A DNA stretch of 64,000 bases from contig OZ245013.1 in NCBI GenBank assembly GCA_965223675.1, positions 3,162,001 through 3,226,000 of the forward strand, read 5' to 3'. The notes below the pieces were generated by a model that saw only the letters and a program-made list of their open reading frames with translations, was not told the DNA's origin and made no database searches. The DNA is from JAGQKC01 sp965223675. GTDB taxonomy: Bacteria > Nitrospirota > Nitrospiria > Nitrospirales > UBA8639. Position numbers and translations under genes: made by a program. Within the stretch, counting starts at the first letter, position 1; every line of letters begins with the position of its first letter. This document shows, piece by piece, positions 43,429 to 51,317 of this stretch.

Positions 43429-43458
43429 GGTAATACAACTATTTCGTTTTGTATTACC
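43429..43458 (+). promoter_or_regulatory. Palindromic operator of the RHH/PIN module
   Basis: GGTAATACAA and TTGTATTACC form a perfect 10-base inverted repeat with a 10-base spacer, about 50 bases upstream of the RHH antitoxin start. Ribbon-helix-helix antitoxins bind such sites to repress their own operon; the right arm may overlap the -10 region (TGTATTAC). Confidence 0.6.
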
Positions 43459-43506
43459 ATGGTGTCGCATACGGTTATTCAAGTCATACGGTGAGGAGTG
43501 AGCCAC

Positions 43507-43746
43507 ATGAAAATCGTCTCGTTCAAACTTGATGATGCACTCTCAACAAAGTTGACGGCAGCGTCAAAACACTCGGGTATGACACAGTCTGACATCGTTC
43601 GCGAAGCTCTCGAAACGTACCTGTCTTCGCCCAACGGCCTGCAACAAGGCTCCGCACTCGACCTCGCCCAGGATCTCTCCGGATGCTTGACTGGCCCCAA
43701 AGATCTTTCGACCAACAAAGCCCATCTTGATGGTTTCGGGCGTTGA
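43507..43746 (+). CDS. Ribbon-helix-helix antitoxin
   Basis: A 79-residue protein. The N-terminal strand and two helices (MKIVSFKLDDALSTKLTAAS, SGMTQSDIVREALETYL) form a ribbon-helix-helix fold; the tail (LAQDLSGCLTGPKDLST) is the toxin-binding part. The ATG at 43507 lies 9 bases after gaggag; a GTG at 43498 overlaps that RBS and is unlikely. The PIN toxin gene follows after 3 bases. Confidence 0.87.
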   Translation: MKIVSFKLDDALSTKLTAASKHSGMTQSDIVREALETYLSSPNGLQQGSALDLAQDLSGCLTGPKDLSTNKAHLDGFGR

Positions 43747-43749
43747 CGA

Positions 43750-44166
43750 GTGTACCAGATTCTGTTGGACACAGGCCCCCTTGTGGCCTTTCTGAATCGT
43801 CGCGATCATTTTCATGATTGGGCAAAGAATGTCTGGGAGCACGCCGAACCTCCTTTCTTGTCATGTGAAGCCGTCCTGGCCGAAGCCTGTTTTCTACTGC
43901 GTGGGACCCACCAGGGAACTCATGCTGTCTTGGAATTGGTGAAGCGAGGCGTCGTGACGACCTCTTTTAGACTAGAAAACGAAGTTGCGACTATTGATAC
44001 ATTACTTGTTCAGTATGCCGATGTCCCCATGTCTCTTGCCGATGCCTGCCTGGTGCGTTTATCGGAACTCTCTTCCGAAAGTCCTGTCCTTACCCTTGAT
44101 GATGATTTTTTAATGTATCGCAAGAATCGCCGACAAAAGATTCCTTTGGTGAGGCCATCGCACTAG
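43750..44166 (+). CDS. PIN-domain toxin (VapC-like)
   Basis: A 138-residue PIN nuclease: ILLDTGPLVAFLN at the N-terminus with the first catalytic Asp, CEAVLAEACFLL with the conserved Glu, DVPMSLADACLV and PVLTLDDDF with the later acidic residues. It starts at GTG, 3 bases after the antitoxin stop, so the pair is translationally coupled. Confidence 0.9.
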   Translation: MYQILLDTGPLVAFLNRRDHFHDWAKNVWEHAEPPFLSCEAVLAEACFLLRGTHQGTHAVLELVKRGVVTTSFRLENEVATIDTLLVQYADVPMSLADACLVRLSELSSESPVLTLDDDFLMYRKNRRQKIPLVRPSH

Positions 44167-44457
44167 GCAAGGAATGATGTCATCGACAAATTATATTGGA
44201 GCCCATTCGCAGGTAATCTCCAATACCTTCCCTAAGACTGGTCACATCATCCAGTCCTGCATTCGATGGTAGAGGAAATCTATCAGCCCTGGGCTACGTG
44301 AGACTCAATCATCGGCCCTGAGACAGATTCAACATCTTCACCCTCATCCCGAGCTCCTTAGAGGAACTCAGACCTCTCCCTGATATAGAGAGGTACAGTG
44401 AGTGGAAAGGAAGAAATAATGAGTGGGATGAAATACTCGAAGAACCATATCGTTTGT
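44167..44457. other. Intergenic between two PIN modules, with a small repeat
   Basis: Nearly 300 bases between the two convergent toxin genes. At 44369-44395 acctctccctgatatagagaggtacag resembles the C-rich repeat at 35246-35292. Otherwise nothing recognised. Confidence 0.35.
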
Positions 44458-44883
44458 CTAGGTATCGTTTTTCGGCATTTGCAGGTAGGAGACTGGTGTT
44501 ACAATTTCTATTTTTCGAAATGGACTGAGGGCTAGCAGATCATCGTCACCGGTCACGATGATGTTGGCTTCACCATTGATGGCCAACTCTAAAAACATGT
44601 TATCTTTTGGGTCCCGACACACCGATACTGTTGTGTTAATTGGCACCATGTCTACGACTTTTACTAAGAGGCGGAGAAACTCTTGTCGGTCTTCCACGCT
44701 GACATAGTCGTCAAATTTTTTACGGTTGAGCACATCAGCAAGCTCTGCTACCTTCGCTTCTGACATAAGGACGTCTGTTTCCTGAATAGCTCTGCGCACA
44801 GCTTGAGCAGGGACCGACTCAGGGATCAGTAAACGGCTCACCAGCATGTTCGTATCGAGCACGACACGCTTTCTAGCCCTCAT
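44458..44883 (-). CDS. PIN-family toxin (putative VapC-type)
   Basis: A 141-residue PIN protein of the group often annotated as a putative toxin-antitoxin toxin component. Visible sites are VLDTNMLVSRLL, the conserved acidic region VAELADVLNRKKF, CRDPKDNMFLELAI and IIVTGDDDLLAL. It overlaps the Phd-type antitoxin gene by 11 bases. Confidence 0.9.
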   Translation of the reverse strand: MRARKRVVLDTNMLVSRLLIPESVPAQAVRRAIQETDVLMSEAKVAELADVLNRKKFDDYVSVEDRQEFLRLLVKVVDMVPINTTVSVCRDPKDNMFLELAINGEANIIVTGDDDLLALSPFRKIEIVTPVSYLQMPKNDT

Positions 44884-45127
44884 GGGCCAGAATCCGGTTT
44901 AATTTCTTCTCCGTCAGGCCACTGGCATTCGCTTGCATTCCCACTCGATCACAAAACTGCTCAAATTCTTCACGGTTAAAGGCACGCATTCGCTCATACT
45001 CCTGCGCAGAGAGTAGAACGGCCACATCGCGTTTCTGTCGTCTGATGACAATAGGTTCACGCTGCGCCGCATCGAGCATTGCCGCGAGTTTTTGTTTTGC
45101 GTCTGTTGCTGAGACATATTGCATCAA
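44873..45127 (-). CDS. Phd/YefM-type antitoxin
   Basis: An 84-residue antitoxin. The N-terminal Phd fold is visible in YVSATDAKQKLAAMLDAAQREPIVIRRQKRDVAVLLSAQEYERM; the C-terminal part binds the toxin. RBS aaaggaggatttcttg precedes the ATG. A perfect palindrome overlaps its promoter (45138-45167), as expected for an autoregulated Phd operon. Confidence 0.9.
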   Translation of the reverse strand: MMQYVSATDAKQKLAAMLDAAQREPIVIRRQKRDVAVLLSAQEYERMRAFNREEFEQFCDRVGMQANASGLTEKKLNRILAHEG

Positions 45128-45137
45128 GAAATCCTCC

Positions 45138-45167
45138 TTTTATCTATTATATTATAAATAGATAAAA
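45138..45167 (-). promoter_or_regulatory. Palindromic operator/promoter of the Phd/PIN module
   Basis: TTTTATCTATT and AATAGATAAAA form a perfect 11-base inverted repeat around 8 bases. On the minus strand a perfect TATAAT lies exactly in that spacer (45156-45151), so a bound repressor would cover the -10 box. The -35 region is not clear. Confidence 0.65.
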
Positions 45168-45390
45168 TAGACAAATTAACTATTTTAACCACATATCCCA
45201 GAATCCTGCCGCTGGTGAAAGCCATGAGAAGAAAATTTGAATAAGAAAACAGTTAAATGGTCATATCTATGTACACAGCGATCCCCGTAGACGGCATGAG
45301 ACACTCAAACCATTTTGATCAAGAAATAGAAACAAGGGTAGGGTAGGAAAGGAAACTCATACAATCACTCAATCGGCTTCCAAAAACAAA
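45168..45390. other. Intergenic, nothing recognised
   Basis: The rest of the gap between the Phd antitoxin and the terminator of the protease gene. It must contain the -35 region of the toxin-antitoxin promoter. No coding frame or repeat seen. Confidence 0.35.
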
Positions 45391-45422
45391 TCGCCCCTCT
45401 CAGTTCGTACCGAGAAGGGCGA
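45391..45422 (-). terminator. Terminator of the subtilase gene
   Basis: On the minus strand TCGCCCTTCTCGGTACG pairs with the AACTGAGAGGGGCGA arm (few mismatches) and is followed by TTTGTTTTTGG. It lies about 40 bases after the protease stop codon. Confidence 0.75.
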
Positions 45423-45464
45423 ATGTTGTTTGCAGAGGGTAAAGTTTCTCCTCCTTATCACTCA

Positions 45465-47570
45465 CTATTGTGTTCGCTGTACCGATACTTCGTACTCTCC
45501 TGACCCAAAAATGGACTGGTGTCTGACTTCGACGTAGTAGGTACCGCCCTCTAAAGACTGCACAATCTTTGCATTTGATCCATCGCCGCCGTCTAAGTCC
45601 TGCGCGACAAACGTACTCTTGTTATCTGGACCATACAGCGTCATCATGACATCGGTGTTTCCTGCCGTTTCGAACGTATACTCACCTCGAACATCCGCCG
45701 TGACTTGATACAGATCCATCTGTCGGAATCCTGTTAGGTTTCCCTTTGTTGATGGCGGAGCGACCGGAATCATTTCAGGAGCAGGCTCTCCATTCTGTTC
45801 GACGATGGAGATGGCAGACGCGATATTATTACTGGTATTCATATCTTCCTGATCACCTTTGACTTCTGCGTGATTGGTGATCGTTCCGTCGCTTTCAGCT
45901 TTGACTTTCAACGTGAGCCGAGCGTGAAGTCCATTGCTCATAGGATCGACGTCACAGGTCATCACAGTGTCTCCGGAGCATGTGCCGTGATTGAACTTAC
46001 TGGAGACCAATGTGACTTCTTGAGGCAAGGTATTCGTCAGCTTTACTCCCGTCGCCTCATCAGGACCATTGTTCGTGATCGTCACCGAATAGGTGATGGT
46101 ATCATCAACCTTGACCATCTCTGGTGAGACTTCCACTCGAACGCCCAGGTCAGCTTTCATACCCGGCAGATAAAACTTGGCTTGCAGCAACCCGGCCCCA
46201 CAGGGTTTTGGACATTGGATATCATTCCGGGGCAGTGCATCATGTTTGAGCCTTGCCTCAACTTGCCCAGGTAAGAAGTCGGGATTTTCTGAAAGGATGA
46301 GTGCGGCAACCCCGGCCACATGAGGCGAGGCCATCGACGTCCCGTTAAAGAAGGCATAGCCGCCTTCTACCGTACTCAGCACACCGTCTGCATCCCCTCC
46401 TGCCCGGTCACCACCTGGCGCCATGATATCGATGGTCTGACCGAAGTTTGAATACCGCGTGACTAGATGACCACGAGGATCGCTCGCCGCGACGGTAATC
46501 GCATTGTCACAACTGGCCGGGGTGGCTTGAGACGCATCAATGGCGTCATTCCCGGCTGCCACGACGACGCTGGCTTTGCCGATGGTGACGGCATCTCGAA
46601 TGGCGGCATTCGTGGCTTGATCTTGCGTTGGGCAGTTCACGCCAGGAGCTCCTAAACTCATATTAATGACCTTGGCCGGTGTTTGATTAACCGGCACGCC
46701 CTGGACCTCAATCCCGGCAGCCCATCGAATCGCATCAATAATGTCCTCGGTGGTTCCTCCACATTTTCCGAGCACCCGAACAGACTGCACTTTGGTGTTC
46801 CAATTGACGCCAGCCACACCGACTCCATTGTCAGTTGCTCCGACACCAACCGTGCCCGCGACATGTGTTCCGTGCCAACTATTTCCTCGATCTTGTGGCG
46901 GACCACTGCCGCATTCAAAGGCTTGTATCGCATCTCCGGAATCGGTCGGGTCATCATCACGGGCATCTCCATCATTTCCCATGAATGGATCCGTAATCAT
47001 GTCGTATCCTGGGACCATGTTTGGAGAGCCTTGAATATCTTCGTGATTGGGCAGAATGCCGGTGTCGAGCACGGCAACCACGATGTCCGGACTCCCCTTC
47101 GTCTTCTCCCATGCTTCGGGAAGGCCAATGCCACCTGGTGACTCACCATCGCCTGTTCCATTCTTCAAGTAATGCCATTGGTCTTGATAGCGTGGATCAT
47201 TCGGGGTCACGGTCGGTTCGTAAATATAATTGGGCTGCGCATACTCGATGTCAGGCCGAGTCTGTAACTCTTCCACGAGAGCCAGCGTTTCATCTTCGAC
47301 TTGATCTGCGGCCAAACTTCTCATACGTGAAGGTTCTATTCGAATGATGACCTCTCCCCCTGACGTCTTCCGCATCTGATCTTCTACGCCAAAGATTGAT
47401 CGAGCCATCGCTCGCGCATTACTTGAGGGCTTCATTTTCACGATGACTTCCCCTGGGACGAACTTTGGTTTCATCTCGGCATTTTGTGCATACAGCGGTG
47501 AAATGAAGCCCATGAGCACGAATGCCGTCACAAGAGCAACGTGTCTGGTAGAACAGTAGCGATGTTTCAT
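45465..47570 (-). CDS. Secreted subtilisin-like (S8) serine protease
   Basis: A 701-residue preproenzyme. Signal peptide (residues 1-29), a propeptide of fervidolysin type (about 35-120; FVPGEVIVKMKPSS ... IEYAQPNYIYEP), and the S8 catalytic domain with Asp169 (AVLDTGI), His233 (HGTHVAG) and Ser412 (GTSMASPHVAG). Then a DUF11-like beta domain (about 475-590; VDDTITYSVTITNNGPDEATGVKL) and a C-terminal prepeptidase domain (605-701). It is exported, perhaps further secreted or bound to the surface. RBS aggaggagact precedes the ATG; divergent from a gene for a propeptide-like protein. Confidence 0.95.
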   Translation of the reverse strand: MKHRYCSTRHVALVTAFVLMGFISPLYAQNAEMKPKFVPGEVIVKMKPSSNARAMARSIFGVEDQMRKTSGGEVIIRIEPSRMRSLAADQVEDETLALVEELQTRPDIEYAQPNYIYEPTVTPNDPRYQDQWHYLKNGTGDGESPGGIGLPEAWEKTKGSPDIVVAVLDTGILPNHEDIQGSPNMVPGYDMITDPFMGNDGDARDDDPTDSGDAIQAFECGSGPPQDRGNSWHGTHVAGTVGVGATDNGVGVAGVNWNTKVQSVRVLGKCGGTTEDIIDAIRWAAGIEVQGVPVNQTPAKVINMSLGAPGVNCPTQDQATNAAIRDAVTIGKASVVVAAGNDAIDASQATPASCDNAITVAASDPRGHLVTRYSNFGQTIDIMAPGGDRAGGDADGVLSTVEGGYAFFNGTSMASPHVAGVAALILSENPDFLPGQVEARLKHDALPRNDIQCPKPCGAGLLQAKFYLPGMKADLGVRVEVSPEMVKVDDTITYSVTITNNGPDEATGVKLTNTLPQEVTLVSSKFNHGTCSGDTVMTCDVDPMSNGLHARLTLKVKAESDGTITNHAEVKGDQEDMNTSNNIASAISIVEQNGEPAPEMIPVAPPSTKGNLTGFRQMDLYQVTADVRGEYTFETAGNTDVMMTLYGPDNKSTFVAQDLDGGDGSNAKIVQSLEGGTYYVEVRHQSIFGSGEYEVSVQRTQ

Positions 47571-47599
47571 AGTCTCCTCCTGAGTAAATTGATATTTGG

Positions 47600-47605
47600 T
47601 ATAAT
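47600..47605 (+). promoter_or_regulatory. Probable -10 box of the propeptide-like gene
   Basis: A perfect TATAAT, 20 bases before the start region at 47625. No clear -35 hexamer is present at 16-18 bases upstream, which suggests activation or a weak match. The 54-base divergent gap limits the promoters of both genes to this stretch. Confidence 0.4.
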
Positions 47606-47624
47606 GCCTTACAATGAGTCAATC

Positions 47625-48290
47625 ATGATGAATGTACAAAGCTTCAAAGTTCGTGCGTTGTTGGTGATGACTGTCGTCCTTTTGAGTAGTCATGCGTGGA
47701 GTCAGCCTCGCATCGTTCCAGGACAGGTCATCATCAAGTTTTCTCCTGGCTCGCATTTGGCTGACGCCGTTGCGAAAGCCAGTCGAACAACGCCCCCGGA
47801 CCTTGCATCCGTCAAACCCGTCTCTCTGACTCTCCAAGACCGACATGGTGTTCTACTCAAGCCACTTCGATTCAAGGGAGATGAGCGAATGTTATTTACC
47901 ATCGACGTCGATCACGTCACGCACGAATTACAATCACAACTTCAGCTGCTTTCCGCCGTCTTGTCGGTGCATGAAGCGCCTTCACCAACAACAGAAAAAC
48001 TTGGTGCATCTCAACCTAAAAAACTCAAGATCAGCTTTGTCGAACATAGCCAAGAATTTACCTTTTTCGAGAAACGTTCAACTTCTGATCAGCCGTCCGC
48101 TCTACTCGATGAGCTTCTCGTTCATCTTCAGGAAACTATTCTCATTCCTTTGAAAGGAGAGTTTTCAGAATCGGGTGATCTCTTGGTTTGGACAGACCTC
48201 ACCGCACTCACTCACTCGGTGGTATCCCAGTTGTCTCACGAAACTGAGATTGAATCTGCTCAGCCTAACTATCTCCTCTCATTTCGATAA
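47625..48290 (+). CDS. Secreted stand-alone protein with subtilase-propeptide-like ends
   Basis: A 221-residue exported protein (signal peptide VRALLVMTVVLLSSHAWS). Its mature start (RIVPGQVIIKFSPGS) and its end (EIESAQPNYLLSF) mirror the start and end of the propeptide in the divergent protease (FVPGEVIVKMKPSS and DIEYAQPNYIYEP), with about 130 residues of other sequence between, but no protease domain. It may be a diffusible inhibitor or folding helper of the protease. The ATGs at 47625 and 47628 fit the signal peptide; the upstream frame to 47541 lies in the divergent promoter region. Confidence 0.75.
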   Translation: MMNVQSFKVRALLVMTVVLLSSHAWSQPRIVPGQVIIKFSPGSHLADAVAKASRTTPPDLASVKPVSLTLQDRHGVLLKPLRFKGDERMLFTIDVDHVTHELQSQLQLLSAVLSVHEAPSPTTEKLGASQPKKLKISFVEHSQEFTFFEKRSTSDQPSALLDELLVHLQETILIPLKGEFSESGDLLVWTDLTALTHSVVSQLSHETEIESAQPNYLLSFR

Positions 48291-48800
48291 CGTGCCCTTT
48301 TCTGGCTCAAGACTGAACTGTAAGCCCTGAGCACTTGTCTTACGAGACACATCTCACTCCTTAAGGAAAATGAATCGAAGCCAAGTCATCTTTCTAGAGC
48401 ATGAGAGGAGCAAGTGAAATGCCAGTGAGGAAAACTTGAGACTTCACATGATTTTTACGGCAGGTTCTATCTGTTTTTGGCAGGAAATGAGGATCCAGAA
48501 AATCTACAAGATGATGGATGGAAGGTCAAAATCTGGGTTTCGTTCGACTCATTGATATCCAAAAGGATATGTTTTGATCACAAAAAGATACAGGAGGGAG
48601 ATCTCTCGGGAGAATCATAGCCGCTTCTATTAGCCGCATATGACATGACGCGAAGAGAGTGAAGGAACAAAACGCGAATGTATCGGAATTGCAACAATCG
48701 AGACAGGCGGGACTTTGATGGCGAAGATGAGGTCAGTACCGATGATTCAGAAAGTCTGATTCATTGAAAAGCGCTTTTCTTGAGGACACTCGTGACGAGT
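48291..48800. other. Intergenic, about 510 bases, no gene recognised
   Basis: Convergent gap between the propeptide-like gene and gpmA. No supported frame. A 14-base word taccgatgattcag/taccgatgattcac occurs at 48737 and 48810, the second at the gpmA stop, a short direct repeat of unclear meaning. No terminator with a clear U-tract was found. Confidence 0.35.
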
Positions 48801-49406
48801 TTATAAATACCGATGATTCACGACTTTTCCCCGTTCATCCATCTCATACAGCAGAGGGGCGCCAGTTGGGATATTGACTTCAAGAATCTCCTCTTTTGAT
48901 AATTCCTCGAGGTGCATGACCAGTGCTCGTAAACTATTCCCATGGGCTGCGACGAGAATGGTTTTTCCAGCCGTTACTTCTGGAAAGATGCGGCGTTCAT
49001 AATACGGAAGGACGCGCTCGGCTGTATCTTTGAGACTTTCTCCATTCGGTGGCTGAATGTCGTAGCTTCTTCGCCACTGCTTCACTTGTTCCTCTCCAAA
49101 CTTCTTCACGGTTTCCGCCTTGTTCAAACCCTGAAGATCTCCATACATTCGTTCGTTCAATGCGGAGTCCTGTTCTATCGGGATTTCCGCCTGTCCAATC
49201 GCTTCAAGAATCAAACGGAGGGTTTCTTGAGCACGCTTCAGTCCCGAAGTAAAGGCCTGATCAAAATGAAATGGCCGGAGCTTCTCCCCTGCATCTTTTG
49301 CCTCTTGTATGCCTTTGGGTGATAAGTCAACGTCGACCCACCCCGTAAATCGGTTCTCTAAATTCCACTGCGACTCTCCATGTCGAATCAATACTAACCG
49401 CGCCAT
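48801..49406 (-). CDS. gpmA: 2,3-bisphosphoglycerate-dependent phosphoglycerate mutase
   Basis: A 201-residue enzyme. The phospho-accepting His is in LIRHGESQWN; then FTGWVDVDLSPKG, LNERMYGDLQGLNK and the second His in VAAHGNSLRAL. It interconverts 3- and 2-phosphoglycerate in glycolysis and gluconeogenesis. It is shorter than the E. coli enzyme, like many bacterial members. RBS aggaggagtaagtt precedes the ATG. Confidence 0.96.
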   Translation of the reverse strand: MARLVLIRHGESQWNLENRFTGWVDVDLSPKGIQEAKDAGEKLRPFHFDQAFTSGLKRAQETLRLILEAIGQAEIPIEQDSALNERMYGDLQGLNKAETVKKFGEEQVKQWRRSYDIQPPNGESLKDTAERVLPYYERRIFPEVTAGKTILVAAHGNSLRALVMHLEELSKEEILEVNIPTGAPLLYEMDERGKVVNHRYL

Positions 49407-49477
49407 AACTTACTCCTCCTGCTCCACATAGGAATGATTCAAAATCTTCACGTTGTTGGTATTTTGCTCGCCACCCT

Positions 49478-49567
49478 TATCTGTCGCTCTTGCTCGTCGC
49501 AAGCATCTCATGAAGAGATTTTACTTGACATTTTAACGAAATACGCTTCACGAACGACGAGATACGA
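49478..49567. repeat. Dispersed CGAGATACGAG-type inverted repeat, copy 5
   Basis: The left part (cttatctgtcgctcttgctc) and the right part (acgaacgacgagatacgag) are imperfect inverted copies, with a third word gaaatacgcttc between. It lies upstream of gpmA. The motif AATACGTACCAT follows about 25 bases later, as after copy 1. Confidence 0.55.
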
Positions 49568-49647
49568 GAACGGCTTGCATTGCTTATACCCAATACGTAC
49601 CATGCCAAACAATCACAATCACGATTTTTTTTGATTACAGCTACTTC

Positions 49648-50472
49648 ATGGATTCTCAAGTTTCATGGCAGCAATTAGCCAACTGGTGGTCTACTTTGGC
49701 CCGTCGGCATGGTGTCGAGGATAAAGCCCAAATCTTTTTTGCGAATGGCTTAGGCACAGATCGCGCCCTGGAACATGTCGACCGAGAAGGAGGCGATCCT
49801 GATTATGTGTTGTTTGTTCTGCTTCGTCATTGGATCCCTCCTGTCCTACCTCCGCGAGGCCGAGAACGCACATCGAAAAGCGATCCGGATTACTGGTTGG
49901 AATCTGAACAAATTTTAAAGGCGGCTGTGGCCCGTCTTCGTGAACTGAAGCCAGTGATTGATCTCTTAACGACCCCTAACCCCTTAGCCCAAGAAACCTC
50001 TCCCTCTCAGCCAATGGTTGAAGTCGAACTCGCACGAATGCTCGAAGGCATCGCCGAGATCACTGGAAGTTACGGAGGGCCGGATTATACGTCCATCATT
50101 AAACATTTCGACCCTATCCCGCTGAAACAAACCCAGCCATTTAAACATAATAAACGGCACAGTGCTGAATTATGGGTTGTGTTTCTTCTACGGGAACACT
50201 TTCGAAGCGTCGGATTAGGGAAAGACCGGTGCTGGCGGCTGATATCAGATGTCGTGGTCGCTGCCGAGATTGTGCAGAGTACTGGCCAATCGACCTCACC
50301 GGAAGAACTCAAGTCATGGTGGACCAAAAACTGGCCGCGTACGTATACCATGCTCAAGGAAAAGGGGTCCAGGCTCGAGGAAACGCATACAGCCTACCAG
50401 AGTGATTACGACTGGTTTAAAGCCTGGTTTTCCTGGCAAACCGAGCAACCAGACCATCTGTCAACTTCCTAG
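49648..50472 (+). CDS. Hypothetical 274-residue soluble protein
   Basis: No signal peptide or membrane segment. Trp-rich helical N-terminus (VSWQQLANWWSTLARRHG), a middle part with DYVLFVLLRHWIPPVLPPRGRERTSKSD, and a C-terminal third (HSAELWVVFLLREHFRSVGLGKDRCWRLISDVVVAAEIV). I do not recognise the family. No clear RBS precedes the ATG. Confidence 0.6.
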   Translation: MDSQVSWQQLANWWSTLARRHGVEDKAQIFFANGLGTDRALEHVDREGGDPDYVLFVLLRHWIPPVLPPRGRERTSKSDPDYWLESEQILKAAVARLRELKPVIDLLTTPNPLAQETSPSQPMVEVELARMLEGIAEITGSYGGPDYTSIIKHFDPIPLKQTQPFKHNKRHSAELWVVFLLREHFRSVGLGKDRCWRLISDVVVAAEIVQSTGQSTSPEELKSWWTKNWPRTYTMLKEKGSRLEETHTAYQSDYDWFKAWFSWQTEQPDHLSTS

Positions 50473-50501
50473 AGATCATAAATCCCACACAATGAACTGC
50501 C

Positions 50502-51209
50502 CTAAAAAAACTTCGTGTCAGCAGGTGGATCTAAGGGAATCTGTTCATCACCCGAAGGCACCCCCTGATTGATCATCGCAATAATCAGTCCGACTTTGAA
50601 CAGGTGCAGGGCTGCCCCCAACCACAATACATAGGGCTGGATTCCTCCTTCATCTTTCAGGGTCCGCATCTGAACGGCTGGGTCCAATCCCGGAGTTTTT
50701 CGTACTCTCTCAACACTATCTTTGATGTGCCAATAATACAAATAGTTGGCACTGACACCTGCTCCAATTTGCCAGACGATTCCGACCGACCAGTCACCAA
50801 ATGCCAGCGCTGACAGAACGGGGCCAACCGCGTAGAGAAACGCAAACATATACATTTTGCGGTAGAGAAACCACAAAAACGAATCCAACAACGCGGCAGG
50901 CCAATGCCAACTCAACGCAAAACTTGGGCCTTCCGGTGTTTGGAACAGACGAAACTTTTCTTGGTAATAGAGATAGGCTGGCCGCCATGACCACCCATCT
51001 TTGATATTAAACTGAATAGACTTACTTGGGCCAATGGCCGATTGCCACAGGTCGGCCTCACTGATTCCTGGTAGCGCTGCGTCAGCCTCGTCTTTGGACT
51101 GTGATTGAAGATCGGCTTCGGACTCTAGTTCAGCCAGTGCAGAACCACATCGTAAGCAAAAATTTGCTTCGTCTGGGTTTTGTTGGTCACAGGTTGGACA
51201 TGAACTCAT
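50502..51209 (-). CDS. Zinc-ribbon DUF2628-like membrane protein
   Basis: A 235-residue protein. The N-terminus is a zinc ribbon (CPTCDQQNPDEANFCLRCGSAL), followed by an acidic linker, a segment WSWRPAYLYYQEKFRLF and membrane helices around SWHWPAALLDSFLWFLYRKMYMFAFLYAV, IVWQIGAGVSANYLYYWHI and VLWLGAALHLFKVGLIIAMI. The SFLWFLYRKMY pattern fits DUF2628-type inner-membrane proteins. The function is unknown. The ATG at 51209 starts at the zinc ribbon; 51227 is an alternative. Confidence 0.75.
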   Translation of the reverse strand: MSSCPTCDQQNPDEANFCLRCGSALAELESEADLQSQSKDEADAALPGISEADLWQSAIGPSKSIQFNIKDGWSWRPAYLYYQEKFRLFQTPEGPSFALSWHWPAALLDSFLWFLYRKMYMFAFLYAVGPVLSALAFGDWSVGIVWQIGAGVSANYLYYWHIKDSVERVRKTPGLDPAVQMRTLKDEGGIQPYVLWLGAALHLFKVGLIIAMINQGVPSGDEQIPLDPPADTKFF

Positions 51210-51317
51210 CTTCAGAGTATATACCATCCTACTTAGGGCCGCACAAGTTACGGGTTTTACCCTAAAGATGTCGCGAAAGGTGAATCATCGTCAATGTGTT
51301 CAACGTGGGATTCGATA

